From: Botrimarina colliarenosi
GTDB lineage: Bacteria; Planctomycetota; Planctomycetia; Pirellulales; Lacipirellulaceae
DNA length: 64,000 nucleotides
Reading direction: 5' to 3'
Assembly (NCBI RefSeq): GCF_007859955.1
Contig: NZ_SJPR01000001.1
Span: 124,001 to 188,000, forward strand
Shown: one piece after another, positions 1 through 7,556 of the stretch
Layout: every line of letters starts with the position of its first letter
How positions within the stretch are numbered: the first letter of the stretch is position 1
Made by a program: the position numbers and the translations under genes
Notes under the pieces: model-generated
Told to the model about the DNA's origin: nothing
The model's database searches: none
Seen by the model: only the letters and a program-made list of their open reading frames with translations

Positions 1-39
1 TTAGGCAAGGGACGCGGCGTGCCTTCCCGGCGATCGCCT

Positions 40-291
40 TTAGGCCAAGTCGCTAAGAAGCTGCGCCAAGTGGCGTCGCTGGGCGTCGAGCGCCGTCAGC
101 TGGTTGCGGAGCAACGCGGCGAGGTCCGGCGTCAGACCCTCCGATTCGGGCCCGCTCACGTGTCCCGTGTCGCGACGGAGGCCGTCCGAGGTGACCGCGG
201 CAAACGCTTCATCAAGGGCGTCGGATGTCACGGCGGCCCGATCGACACGGCGCGGCAATCGAAGCTCGATGGGTTCGGTGGACAGGGCCAT
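40..291 (-). CDS. Small hypothetical protein, partner of the HD/GGDEF gene
   Basis: An 83-residue protein I do not recognise. It starts at an ATG 23 nt downstream of the stop of the HD-GYP/GGDEF gene on the same strand, so the two are probably co-transcribed. The N-terminal half is rich in Arg, Ala and Asp. The last 30 residues (ending in an LTALDAQRRHLAQLL-type run) should form one amphipathic helix, and there is no signal peptide, membrane segment or cysteine. A small cytoplasmic helical protein, perhaps an accessory of the signalling protein, is all that can be inferred. The opposite-strand frames are less convincing because they lack a codirectional neighbour. Confidence 0.55.
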   Translation of the reverse strand: MALSTEPIELRLPRRVDRAAVTSDALDEAFAAVTSDGLRRDTGHVSGPESEGLTPDLAALLRNQLTALDAQRRHLAQLLSDLA

Positions 292-314
292 GTCGCGGCG
301 CCGTGGTGAGAGGG

Positions 315-2573
315 TTAGACGGTGGTCGGTTCGGCGACGGCTTCCCGCGCCATCAAGTACGCCTGCAAACTGCTGAGCAACTTGCGGGCGCGGTCGACGA
401 TCTTGGCCTTCGACCGGTCACGATCGCGACGCGGCTGGATCTTCACGTCGACATACGTGTGGACGTACTTGCCCGCCGCGAGGCCGACGTTGTTGGTCCG
501 TTCGATGTGGACCTGCGACAGATGGATATCGACGATGAAGCTGATCGGCTGGTCGGAGCCCCGCCGCGACCCGCTGCCGTCCGCCTCTTCGGTGATCAGG
601 CGGATGTAGTTCTCGCTGGTCTTCACGATCTCGGCGTCGCGGTCGGCGATGAAGCCGCGGAGCTTCTCGACCGTCAGTTCGATCGGCACGTTGGTGACGA
701 GTCGCGTCTGGACGATGGCGCCATTGCCGCCGCCGATCGAGCCGAGCAGCCATTTGCCGATGCCGCCCCAGCCGGCCTTGGGTTGATTCTCGGTCTGCAT
801 ACCGCCACCCAATTGGACTACCTGATTGCGCCCCTGGTCCTTGGCCTGCAGCAAGGCCCTGTCGGAGCGGCGGAGAAGGGTTTCGGGCGTGTCGCCCGGC
901 TGCAGTTCGGTGACGCCGAAGCTGGCGGTGATGGTCCTGCCGCCCAGGTTGGTGTGGGGCGTCTCGGAGAGTTTCTTGCGGATCGCGTCGGCCCGCTTCG
1001 CCGCGGTGGCGTTGTTGCAATCGGCGCAGAGGATCGCGAACTCTTCGCCGCCGTAGCGCGCCACGAGGTCGCCCGTCCGGCACATCGACTTCATGAGGCC
1101 GGCGAACGTCATGATCGCCTCGTCGCCCGCCTGGTGGCCGTAAGTGTCGTTGATGCTTTTGAAGCGGTCGATGTCGGCCATGATCAGGCTGCACCGCAAT
1201 TCGGTGTCGAGGTGCGCCTCGACGAAGGCGGCCAGCATGCGGTCGAACTCGGCCCGGTTGGCGACCTGGGTCATCGGGTCTTTGATCATCTCGGCGTGCA
1301 GGGCTTGGCAGCGCTCTTCGAGCGTCGCCTCGCTCGACACGTCGTGCATCAGCACGGTCGCGCCGACGAAATGCCCCGGGCGGCCCGTGGCGCTCACCGG
1401 GATGACGTGCATGTCGACCGTGACGCTCTGGCCGTTGCGGCCCATGACGCTGACCCGCTCCAGGGCCTGCATCCCCTCGCCGAGCGATTTCTTGATGGGG
1501 CAAGCCGCTTCGTCGATGAGCTCGCCGGTGGCGGCGGCCATGTCAAGCAACGACGGCGTCATCTCTTTGCCGATCGCCGCGGTGGCGCCGACGCCGGTGA
1601 GCTTCTCGGCGCCCGAGTTCCACATGGTGATGATCCGCTGACTGTCGAGGAACATCACCGCGTCGTGCATGTTCTCAACAAGCCGCGTCGTGAACAGATC
1701 GGGCTCGCTGGGGGGCGTCGACCCTTCGGAGGCGGCTTCGGCCGGGCGGGGCGTCGCCTTCCAGGGGAGGCTGGTCGTGGTCGCCGAAGTGAGCCACCGG
1801 GCAGCGACGTCCGCTTCGAGCTGTCTCTGGTCGTGAGAGAACAACTCGCAATAGCTGCGAACCAGGTCGGGGTCGAACTGCGTGCCCGCCTGTTCGTAGA
1901 GCGTGGCGATCGCCTGATCCCGCGACCGGGCCGGTCGATAGACCTGGTCGGTCGTCATCGAGTCGAACGCGTCGACGATGGCGATCATCCGCGAAACAAA
2001 CGGCGTTTGGTCGCCGGTCAGCGTGACGCTGCGGTGCGAACCGTCGAACCACGCCGAGGCCGAAACGACCCCGTCGATGATCTCGTCGGGAGCGCCGGAG
2101 GAATGCAGGATGTGCCGCGACGCCTCGCGGCTCGAGTCGATGATCTCGAGCTCGATGTCGCTGAGACGACCGGTCTTGTTGAGGATCGAGTCGGGGACGC
2201 CGATCTTGCCAACGTCGTGCAGCAGGGCGGCCGCTTCGAGCTGCGTCCGTAGCTTGTCGGGCATCTGCAGGGCGGCGGCCCAGGCGCTGCAGCCCAGCGC
2301 GACGCGGAGGCTGTGGTCGGCCGTCGGCGGGTGCTTGCAGCGCAGCGAAGTGAACAGGGCCGAGGCCATCCCGAGCCGCCCCGCCACCAACTGGTGCTGC
2401 TCGGCGGCGCCAGCGGCGCGCTGCTCGGGGCTGCTCTTCCCGCTGACGGCGGCCGCCGCGTCGACCGAACGCAGCAGGGCTCCGACATCCACTCCGGCCG
2501 TCGATGGCGCAGGGGGAGCGTCCCCCACGGTAGCGGGTGGGGAAGTCACGTCAGGAGAGGCGTTGACGGGCAT
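315..2573 (-). CDS. Degenerate HD-GYP / PAS / GGDEF signalling protein
   Basis: A 752-residue cyclic-di-GMP-type protein. Residues about 60-245 form an HD-GYP-like domain with H119-D120 in LLHDVGKIGVPDS, but the HHExxDGxGYP region is replaced by SASAWFDGSHRSV, so the second metal/catalytic motif is gone. A PAS domain (about 295-400) follows, then a GGDEF domain (about 425-590) with an intact GGEEF signature and an RTGD inhibitory I-site five residues before it. The diguanylate cyclase half therefore looks active and product-inhibited, while the phosphodiesterase half is probably regulatory. Residues about 610-752 are an extra domain I cannot assign. The frame stays open far upstream, but I start at MPVNASPDV because that is where family similarity begins and the upstream residues are low-complexity. 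Confidence 0.9.
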   Translation of the reverse strand: MPVNASPDVTSPPATVGDAPPAPSTAGVDVGALLRSVDAAAAVSGKSSPEQRAAGAAEQHQLVAGRLGMASALFTSLRCKHPPTADHSLRVALGCSAWAAALQMPDKLRTQLEAAALLHDVGKIGVPDSILNKTGRLSDIELEIIDSSREASRHILHSSGAPDEIIDGVVSASAWFDGSHRSVTLTGDQTPFVSRMIAIVDAFDSMTTDQVYRPARSRDQAIATLYEQAGTQFDPDLVRSYCELFSHDQRQLEADVAARWLTSATTTSLPWKATPRPAEAASEGSTPPSEPDLFTTRLVENMHDAVMFLDSQRIITMWNSGAEKLTGVGATAAIGKEMTPSLLDMAAATGELIDEAACPIKKSLGEGMQALERVSVMGRNGQSVTVDMHVIPVSATGRPGHFVGATVLMHDVSSEATLEERCQALHAEMIKDPMTQVANRAEFDRMLAAFVEAHLDTELRCSLIMADIDRFKSINDTYGHQAGDEAIMTFAGLMKSMCRTGDLVARYGGEEFAILCADCNNATAAKRADAIRKKLSETPHTNLGGRTITASFGVTELQPGDTPETLLRRSDRALLQAKDQGRNQVVQLGGGMQTENQPKAGWGGIGKWLLGSIGGGNGAIVQTRLVTNVPIELTVEKLRGFIADRDAEIVKTSENYIRLITEEADGSGSRRGSDQPISFIVDIHLSQVHIERTNNVGLAAGKYVHTYVDVKIQPRRDRDRSKAKIVDRARKLLSSLQAYLMAREAVAEPTTV

Positions 2574-2879
2574 ATTCTTGGCGTGGCGCGCAGGGAGCGT
2601 GTCCCTCAAAGCTAGGTCACGCCGGCGCCCAACTCGGTAACTGGCTCGTAGACGCGCAAGTTGGTCGCGGTTCGCCGCAGGCAGGGTCCGCGTCACCCGC
2701 ACAACCCGCCTAGCATGTCGCGTCTGGTGGGGGCGCCATCGGATCGCCTCACGATGACGCCGTCCACAGCCGAAAATCTTCCAAGGTCGGGCAGGGAGCC
2801 CGAACTTCCTATTCAGCCACGGCGACGCCCCGCGTCCGTCCCGTTGGCACGTTGCCGTCACGCGCGAGGGATCGCTCGA
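2574..2879. other. Divergent intergenic region
   Basis: About 306 nt between divergent genes, so it must hold promoters for both. I see no convincing -35/-10 pair, riboswitch fold or leader peptide. The plus-strand frame is open through it, but the composition is Arg/Pro-rich and not protein-like. Confidence 0.4.
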
Positions 2880-4046
2880 ATGACCTCTTCGACCCGCACC
2901 GGTCGCCGCCGCCGCATGCTTCATGACGGCGCCGCGACGCCTTCCGCCCCCCTCGTCGATGACGAGAACTCCGGTGGCGCCAAGGTCCGTTACACCCCGC
3001 CGACCGACAGCGCCAGCTTTGCTGTCGGGTCGCGAGTCCTTCCCCGCTCGCCCCTCGCCTTGGGGGGCATGGTCGCCGGGCTGCTCGCGGTCACCGCTCT
3101 GCTCGGCTGGGCCGACGGGATCGGCGCTTCGGCCTCCGGCGTCGGGGCGTCCGCCGCTCAGCTCCTGCAGGTGAGCCGGCCCGGCTCCGTCGCCGCTTGG
3201 TGGGAGACCGGCCTGTGGCTCGCCGTGGGGGGCCAATGTGTGCTGCTGTTCGGCATGCGTCGGCATCGGACGAACGACCTGGGCGGCAGTTACCGCTGGT
3301 GGCTGTTCGCCGCGGCGACCGCCATCGGCATGAGCATCAGCTCCGCGACGCATGCGAATCAGGTCGTCGCGTCGGAACTCGCCGCTCTGACAGGCTTCTC
3401 ACCGCTGGCGGGCGATCTCCTTTGGAGGATCGTCCCCGGCGGGCTGATCGTCGCCGCGGTCGCCGTGGTCGCCTTGCTTGAGGTCCGTGAGTGCTCCGCC
3501 GCGACGGCGTTCGCCGCCTCGGCTGGCGGCGCCACGGTGGTGTCGCTGGCCGCAACCGCCGGCGTCGTGCCGGCGGCCGCGCCGTGGCTGGCCCCGGGCG
3601 TGCTTGGACCGATCGCAACAACCGCCGCCGCGGTGCTCGCTTTGGCGTCGCTGATGGCTTATTCACGACGGATCGTCCGCGAGACGCTCGGCGAAGTAAC
3701 CGCCCCGGTCGTCAAGAAGGCGGCCGCCCCGACAAGAAAGGTCGCCAACTCCCACGCCACCGAAGCCGACGACGCGGACGAGACAACCAAGAAGCAGAAT
3801 CGAGCTGTTACCCTCTCGACGGAAACTGAGGACCCGGCGCCCGCCCCGAGTAGCGCCATGAAGAAAACCCAACGTGAAACGTCCCGCCCGAAATTGGCGG
3901 AGGAAACCACCGACTCGTCGCGCTGGGTTAGCGGCGCCGAGGGATACCACGAAGAGTACGACGACGAGGGGGGCCCCGAGGTCCGCAAGCGGACGAAGGC
4001 CGAGCGGAAGAAGCTCCGCCGCGAGAAAGAGCGCCGGGCCGCGTAG
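2880..4046 (+). CDS. Multi-pass membrane protein with charged C-terminal tail
   Basis: A 388-residue protein from the ATG at MTSSTRTGRRRR; the frame is open 73 codons further but that stretch is not protein-like. After a basic N-terminus there are about six hydrophobic segments between residues 60 and 270, including LALGGMVAGLLAVTALLG, a WLAVGGQCVLLFGM stretch and LIVAAVAVVALLEV. Residues about 275-388 form a soluble tail rich in Lys, Glu, Thr and Ala, ending in KAERKKLRREKERRAA, predicted cytoplasmic. I recognise no enzymatic motif. Planctomycetes often carry such membrane proteins of unknown role. It lies upstream of gltX but about 100 nt away, so an operon is possible, not proven. Confidence 0.7.
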   Translation: MTSSTRTGRRRRMLHDGAATPSAPLVDDENSGGAKVRYTPPTDSASFAVGSRVLPRSPLALGGMVAGLLAVTALLGWADGIGASASGVGASAAQLLQVSRPGSVAAWWETGLWLAVGGQCVLLFGMRRHRTNDLGGSYRWWLFAAATAIGMSISSATHANQVVASELAALTGFSPLAGDLLWRIVPGGLIVAAVAVVALLEVRECSAATAFAASAGGATVVSLAATAGVVPAAAPWLAPGVLGPIATTAAAVLALASLMAYSRRIVRETLGEVTAPVVKKAAAPTRKVANSHATEADDADETTKKQNRAVTLSTETEDPAPAPSSAMKKTQRETSRPKLAEETTDSSRWVSGAEGYHEEYDDEGGPEVRKRTKAERKKLRREKERRAA

Positions 4047-4144
4047 GGCCCTGGCGGGAGGTGGGTAGGACCGCAGGCGGGTAGCGGGGTACGTTGGGCG
4101 GTTTGCCGCTCTGCGACCCCCGTGCCCCTCTGCCTCGCGCCACG

Positions 4145-5746
4145 ATGACCGTCCGCACCCGCTTCGCCCCCAGCCCGACCGGCTTCCTGCACATCGGCGG
4201 CGTCCGCACGGCGCTGTTCAATTGGCTGTACGCCCGTCAGCACGGCGGCCAGTTCTTGCTCCGGGTCGACGACACCGACCAGCAGCGGAACGTCGAAGAG
4301 GCGCTGGCGCCGATCCTGCACGGGTTCGAGTGGCTCGGCCTCGACTGGGACGAAGGCCCCGTCTCCTCGGTTGCTGAAGGTGCGGGCGACAAGCAATCGA
4401 AGGGGGACTTCGGTCCTTACTTCCAGTCGCAGCGCGGCGAGCACTATGCGGCAGCGGTTGACCAACTGCTCGCCAGCGGCGCCGCCTACCGCGACTACGC
4501 CCGCCCCGAAGAAGTGCAGGCCGAACGCGAGGCCGCCGAGAAGGCGAAGGAGTCGTTCGTCTACAGCCGCCAGTGGCGCGCCGAGACCGACGCCGACCGC
4601 GCCCGGTTCGAGGCCGAAGGCCGCGAGGCGGTCGTCCGGCTGCTGATGCCGCGCGAGGGGACGCTCGTCCTCAATGATCTGGTGCGCGGCGAGGTCCGCT
4701 TCGACTGGGCCCGCGAGCAGGACCACGTGATCCAGCGCGCCGACGGGTCGCCCATCTACCACCTCGCCACGGTGGTCGATGACGAGCTGATGAAGATCAG
4801 CCATGTGATCCGCGCCGAGGAACACCTCTCCAACACGCCGCGGCAGGTCTTTATCGCCGAGGCGTTGGGCTACACACCGCCGCAGTTCGCCCACCTGCCG
4901 TACGTCGCCGAACCGGGGAGCAAGAACAAGCTCAGCAAGCGGAAGCTCGACAAGTACCTGAAGAACCGCGACTTCGCCGCCCTCAACGAGAAGGGGCAAC
5001 AGATCGCCGCCCGCCTCGGCCTCGAGACCTCGGCCGAGACGTTCAATCCGGTGATCGTCGATTTCTACGAGCAGGTTGGTTTCCTGCCCGAAGCGATCCT
5101 CAACTACTTGTTGCTGCTCGGCTGGTCGCTCGACGACTCGCGCGAGGAGTTCACGGTCCCCGAGATGATCGAGCACTTCTCGCTCGGACGGGTCAACAAG
5201 GCGCCCGCCAGCTTCGACCCGGCCAAGCTGCTCGCTTTCCAAGACCGCGCGATGCAACAGGTCCCGGCCAAGCAAAAGACGCCGCGCTGCCTCGAGATGC
5301 TCAAGGCGGCCGGCCTCGTGAGCGACCCGCCGGCGTGCGACACGGGCCCTGTCGTGGCGGGGATCGTCCAGGCCGCGAGCGACCGCCTCAAGGTCTACGG
5401 CGACATCCTCGATTACGACGACTTTTTTACCGCCGACGATCAACTCGCTTACGACGAGAAGACCTGGCAGAAGCGGATGGTCAAGCCCGACGACGCCGGG
5501 CCACTGCTCGCCAAGTACCGCGAAGTGCTGGCGAAGACCCCCGACGCCTCGGCCGAGGAACTCGAGGCGGGTCTCAAGGCCTTCTGCGAGAGCGAGGGGA
5601 TTGGCATCGGCCAGATCATCCATGCCCTCCGTGTCGCGACCACCGGCAAGGGGGTCGGCTTCGGGATGTTTGAAACCCTCCAGCTGCTGGGCCACGAACG
5701 CCGTCTGGCGCGGATCGATCACGCCCTCGCACGTTTGTCCGGGTGA
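4145..5746 (+). CDS. gltX: Glutamate--tRNA ligase
   Basis: A 533-residue class I aminoacyl-tRNA synthetase that charges tRNA-Glu (and tRNA-Gln too if it is the non-discriminating type). The HIGH motif is HIGG at residues 16-19 within [13 protein letters not shown], and the KMSKS-equivalent is LSKRK near residue 261. The Rossmann fold, stem-contact fold and C-terminal anticodon-binding helical bundle all have usual size. I chose the ATG at MTVRTRFAP because family members start there; an in-frame start 17 codons upstream adds only low-complexity sequence. A hairpin overlaps the stop codon and an intrinsic terminator follows about 20 nt later, so transcription probably ends here. Confidence 0.97.
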   Translation: MTVRTRFAPSPTGFLHIGGVRTALFNWLYARQHGGQFLLRVDDTDQQRNVEEALAPILHGFEWLGLDWDEGPVSSVAEGAGDKQSKGDFGPYFQSQRGEHYAAAVDQLLASGAAYRDYARPEEVQAEREAAEKAKESFVYSRQWRAETDADRARFEAEGREAVVRLLMPREGTLVLNDLVRGEVRFDWAREQDHVIQRADGSPIYHLATVVDDELMKISHVIRAEEHLSNTPRQVFIAEALGYTPPQFAHLPYVAEPGSKNKLSKRKLDKYLKNRDFAALNEKGQQIAARLGLETSAETFNPVIVDFYEQVGFLPEAILNYLLLLGWSLDDSREEFTVPEMIEHFSLGRVNKAPASFDPAKLLAFQDRAMQQVPAKQKTPRCLEMLKAAGLVSDPPACDTGPVVAGIVQAASDRLKVYGDILDYDDFFTADDQLAYDEKTWQKRMVKPDDAGPLLAKYREVLAKTPDASAEELEAGLKAFCESEGIGIGQIIHALRVATTGKGVGFGMFETLQLLGHERRLARIDHALARLSG

Positions 5747-5763
5747 CAGACATTTGTCACCCC

Positions 5764-5788
5764 GACTGGGGCCGCCAGTCCGTTTTTT
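5764..5788 (+). terminator. Intrinsic terminator of gltX
   Basis: GACTGG, a 5-nt loop, CCAGTC, then CG and six T residues. A second hairpin (GGGTGACA paired with TGTCACCC) overlaps the gltX stop just upstream. Confidence 0.8.
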
Positions 5789-5874
5789 CTGGAGAGCGTC
5801 GGATCGGCTGATTAGCGTGACTCGCGGAACAGGGCAGGGGAGACCGCGCCCCTTTTTCCCGCGAAGGCCGAGCG

Positions 5875-7389
5875 ATGAACTCCGACCCCCCTCTCGACGA
5901 CCCGTCCCTTCGCGGGGCGACGCCGGTGCGTCACGCGCTCAACGAAGCGCGTCGACGAGAGAAGCTCTCGCAAGCCGAGTGGCGGCGCCGCCGGGCCGAG
6001 GTCGCACGCCTCGTCGCCGCCGGCGAGGAAGCGGCCGCTCGGGCGCTGCTAGCCGAGATTGGCGTCGCATCGCCGGCCGACCTGTCGCCGGAGCCTGTCT
6101 TGAAATCGGCGCAGCCCGCGGCCGATCGGGCGCCCCATGCCGCCACGGCTCCGAAGCCGCAATCGGCGTCAGGAGACGCCCCCCAAAAAGAAGCTCGCCT
6201 TAAAAAGCAAACGCCCCACCCCGCGACCAAAGCGAAGCGCCCCCAAAGCAAAGCGAAGCGCCCCCAAAGCGAGCCCCCAGGCGTCAGCCGGGGGAGTGAA
6301 CCACTCAAACGCCCGACCGCGCAACGCCGATCTCCCCCCCGTCGGGTTAAACGTCGGGCGCCGAGGACCTGGGCCGATTGGGCCCGCCAACGCCCGCCGT
6401 GGCTCACGAGCCTGGCGGCCCACGGCGTCTTGCTGACGCTCTTCGGGCTGCTCTCTTTCGCCACGTTCGGCGAGCCCGGCTTCTCGCTTACCGCGTCACT
6501 TAACGACAACGAGTCGTGGGACGACCTTCCCGCCGAGGTGACGCTGACCGACCTTGAAGTCGACTCCGAGGTTGATCTCGCCCACCCGATTGAATCGGTG
6601 GTCGACTTGGCGGCGGACCTCGAGTTGGCTTCGCTCGTCGAACCGGCCGACATGGCTGTGGTCGCCAACCTGGGGGACGTGCTTGCTGTCTCCGGCGGGA
6701 GCCTGATGGCGGCCGTCCCCGCGACGGGCGGCAGCAAGGGCGAGGGCGACGCCGCCGGCGGCAAGGCAGCGGGCGCCCCCGGCAAGGTGAGCTTCTTCGG
6801 CGCCGAAGCGAACGCCCATCGCGTCATCTTCGTCGTCGACAACTCCGGCAGCATGCAAGACGGCCGGATGGAAACGACGCTCGCCGAGCTGAACCAAGCC
6901 GTTCGCCGCCTCTCGGAGAGCCAGGAGTTCTACGTCGTCTTCTTCAGCGATCAGGCCTATCCACTGTTCTTTCCCGAGCCGGTCGCCGAGTCCTTGCCGG
7001 CGACGCAGGAGAACAAACGCCGGCTTACCGCTTGGCTGCGGCGGGTCGAAATGTGTGTCGGGGGCCGCATCCTCGACGCGATGGAGCTGGCCGCGAGCCT
7101 CGAGCCCGATGTGGTTTACCTGCTCACCGACGGCGATATCCGCAGCCCTTATGTGATCGAGCGGATGACGACGCCCGGCGCCTGGCCGTTCCTCGTTCAC
7201 ACCCTCGGCATGGGCGCCCGCACACCCGAGCACTTGGCGTTGCTGCAAGCGATCGCGGCCAACACCAACGGCGAGTACCGTCCGGTGGGGCCTAACCGCG
7301 TCGCCATCGCTCAAGCTCGCAACCGCCTCATCCCGTACCACCGCACGCCGGGCCCGGTCTGGGGCAGCGCGATCAAGCCGTGGAAATAG
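5875..7389 (+). CDS. Membrane-anchored von Willebrand factor type A protein
   Basis: A 504-residue protein. Residues 1-170 are a charged, low-complexity cytoplasmic region that includes tandem KAKRPQS heptads near residues 120-135, encoded by near-identical 21-nt units. One membrane segment follows (about 176-198, SLAAHGVLLTLFGLLSFATF), then an acidic linker, a Gly/Ala spacer and a VWA domain (about 315-490). The MIDAS metal site reads VDNSGSMQDGR (DxSxS), with YLLTDGDIRSP near residue 418 as the third metal loop. VWA domains bind partners through Mg2+; the topology puts this one outside the inner membrane. No MoxR ATPase gene is adjacent, unlike many VWA operons. Confidence 0.85.
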   Translation: MNSDPPLDDPSLRGATPVRHALNEARRREKLSQAEWRRRRAEVARLVAAGEEAAARALLAEIGVASPADLSPEPVLKSAQPAADRAPHAATAPKPQSASGDAPQKEARLKKQTPHPATKAKRPQSKAKRPQSEPPGVSRGSEPLKRPTAQRRSPPRRVKRRAPRTWADWARQRPPWLTSLAAHGVLLTLFGLLSFATFGEPGFSLTASLNDNESWDDLPAEVTLTDLEVDSEVDLAHPIESVVDLAADLELASLVEPADMAVVANLGDVLAVSGGSLMAAVPATGGSKGEGDAAGGKAAGAPGKVSFFGAEANAHRVIFVVDNSGSMQDGRMETTLAELNQAVRRLSESQEFYVVFFSDQAYPLFFPEPVAESLPATQENKRRLTAWLRRVEMCVGGRILDAMELAASLEPDVVYLLTDGDIRSPYVIERMTTPGAWPFLVHTLGMGARTPEHLALLQAIAANTNGEYRPVGPNRVAIAQARNRLIPYHRTPGPVWGSAIKPWK

Positions 7390-7395
7390 ACCGCT

Positions 7396-7556
7396 CTAGA
7401 GCGCGCTACTTGTAAGCATCGCGGTTTGGTCGTCGGCGAGGCGAGCTGGGCGAGGCGACCGAAGCAGGCGAAGCGGTGCTTCGTCGATGCTGGTCAACGA
7501 CGCCCAGCGAAGCCGCAGCCCGACCAAACGCGACGCTTACAAGAAGCACGCTCTAG
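7396..7556. repeat. Large imperfect palindrome between convergent genes
   Basis: Arms of about 36 nt (7396-7432 and 7521-7556) both begin CTAGAGCG when read inward and share the cores TTGTAAGC and TTTGGTCG, with a few mismatches. An inner stem uses GCTGGGCG and CGCCCAGC. The right end supplies the TAG stop of the minus-strand gene at 7553. It may act as a bidirectional terminator or be a MITE-like remnant. Confidence 0.75.

Noticed and set aside
225..2252. A 675-codon open frame on the plus strand opposite the GGDEF gene
   Set aside because: It is the antisense of a clear HD/PAS/GGDEF protein; its composition (Arg, Gly, Val, Asp-rich) is that of a GC-rich shadow frame. The same holds for the long opposite frames over gltX, secDF, metH and the secretin-N gene.
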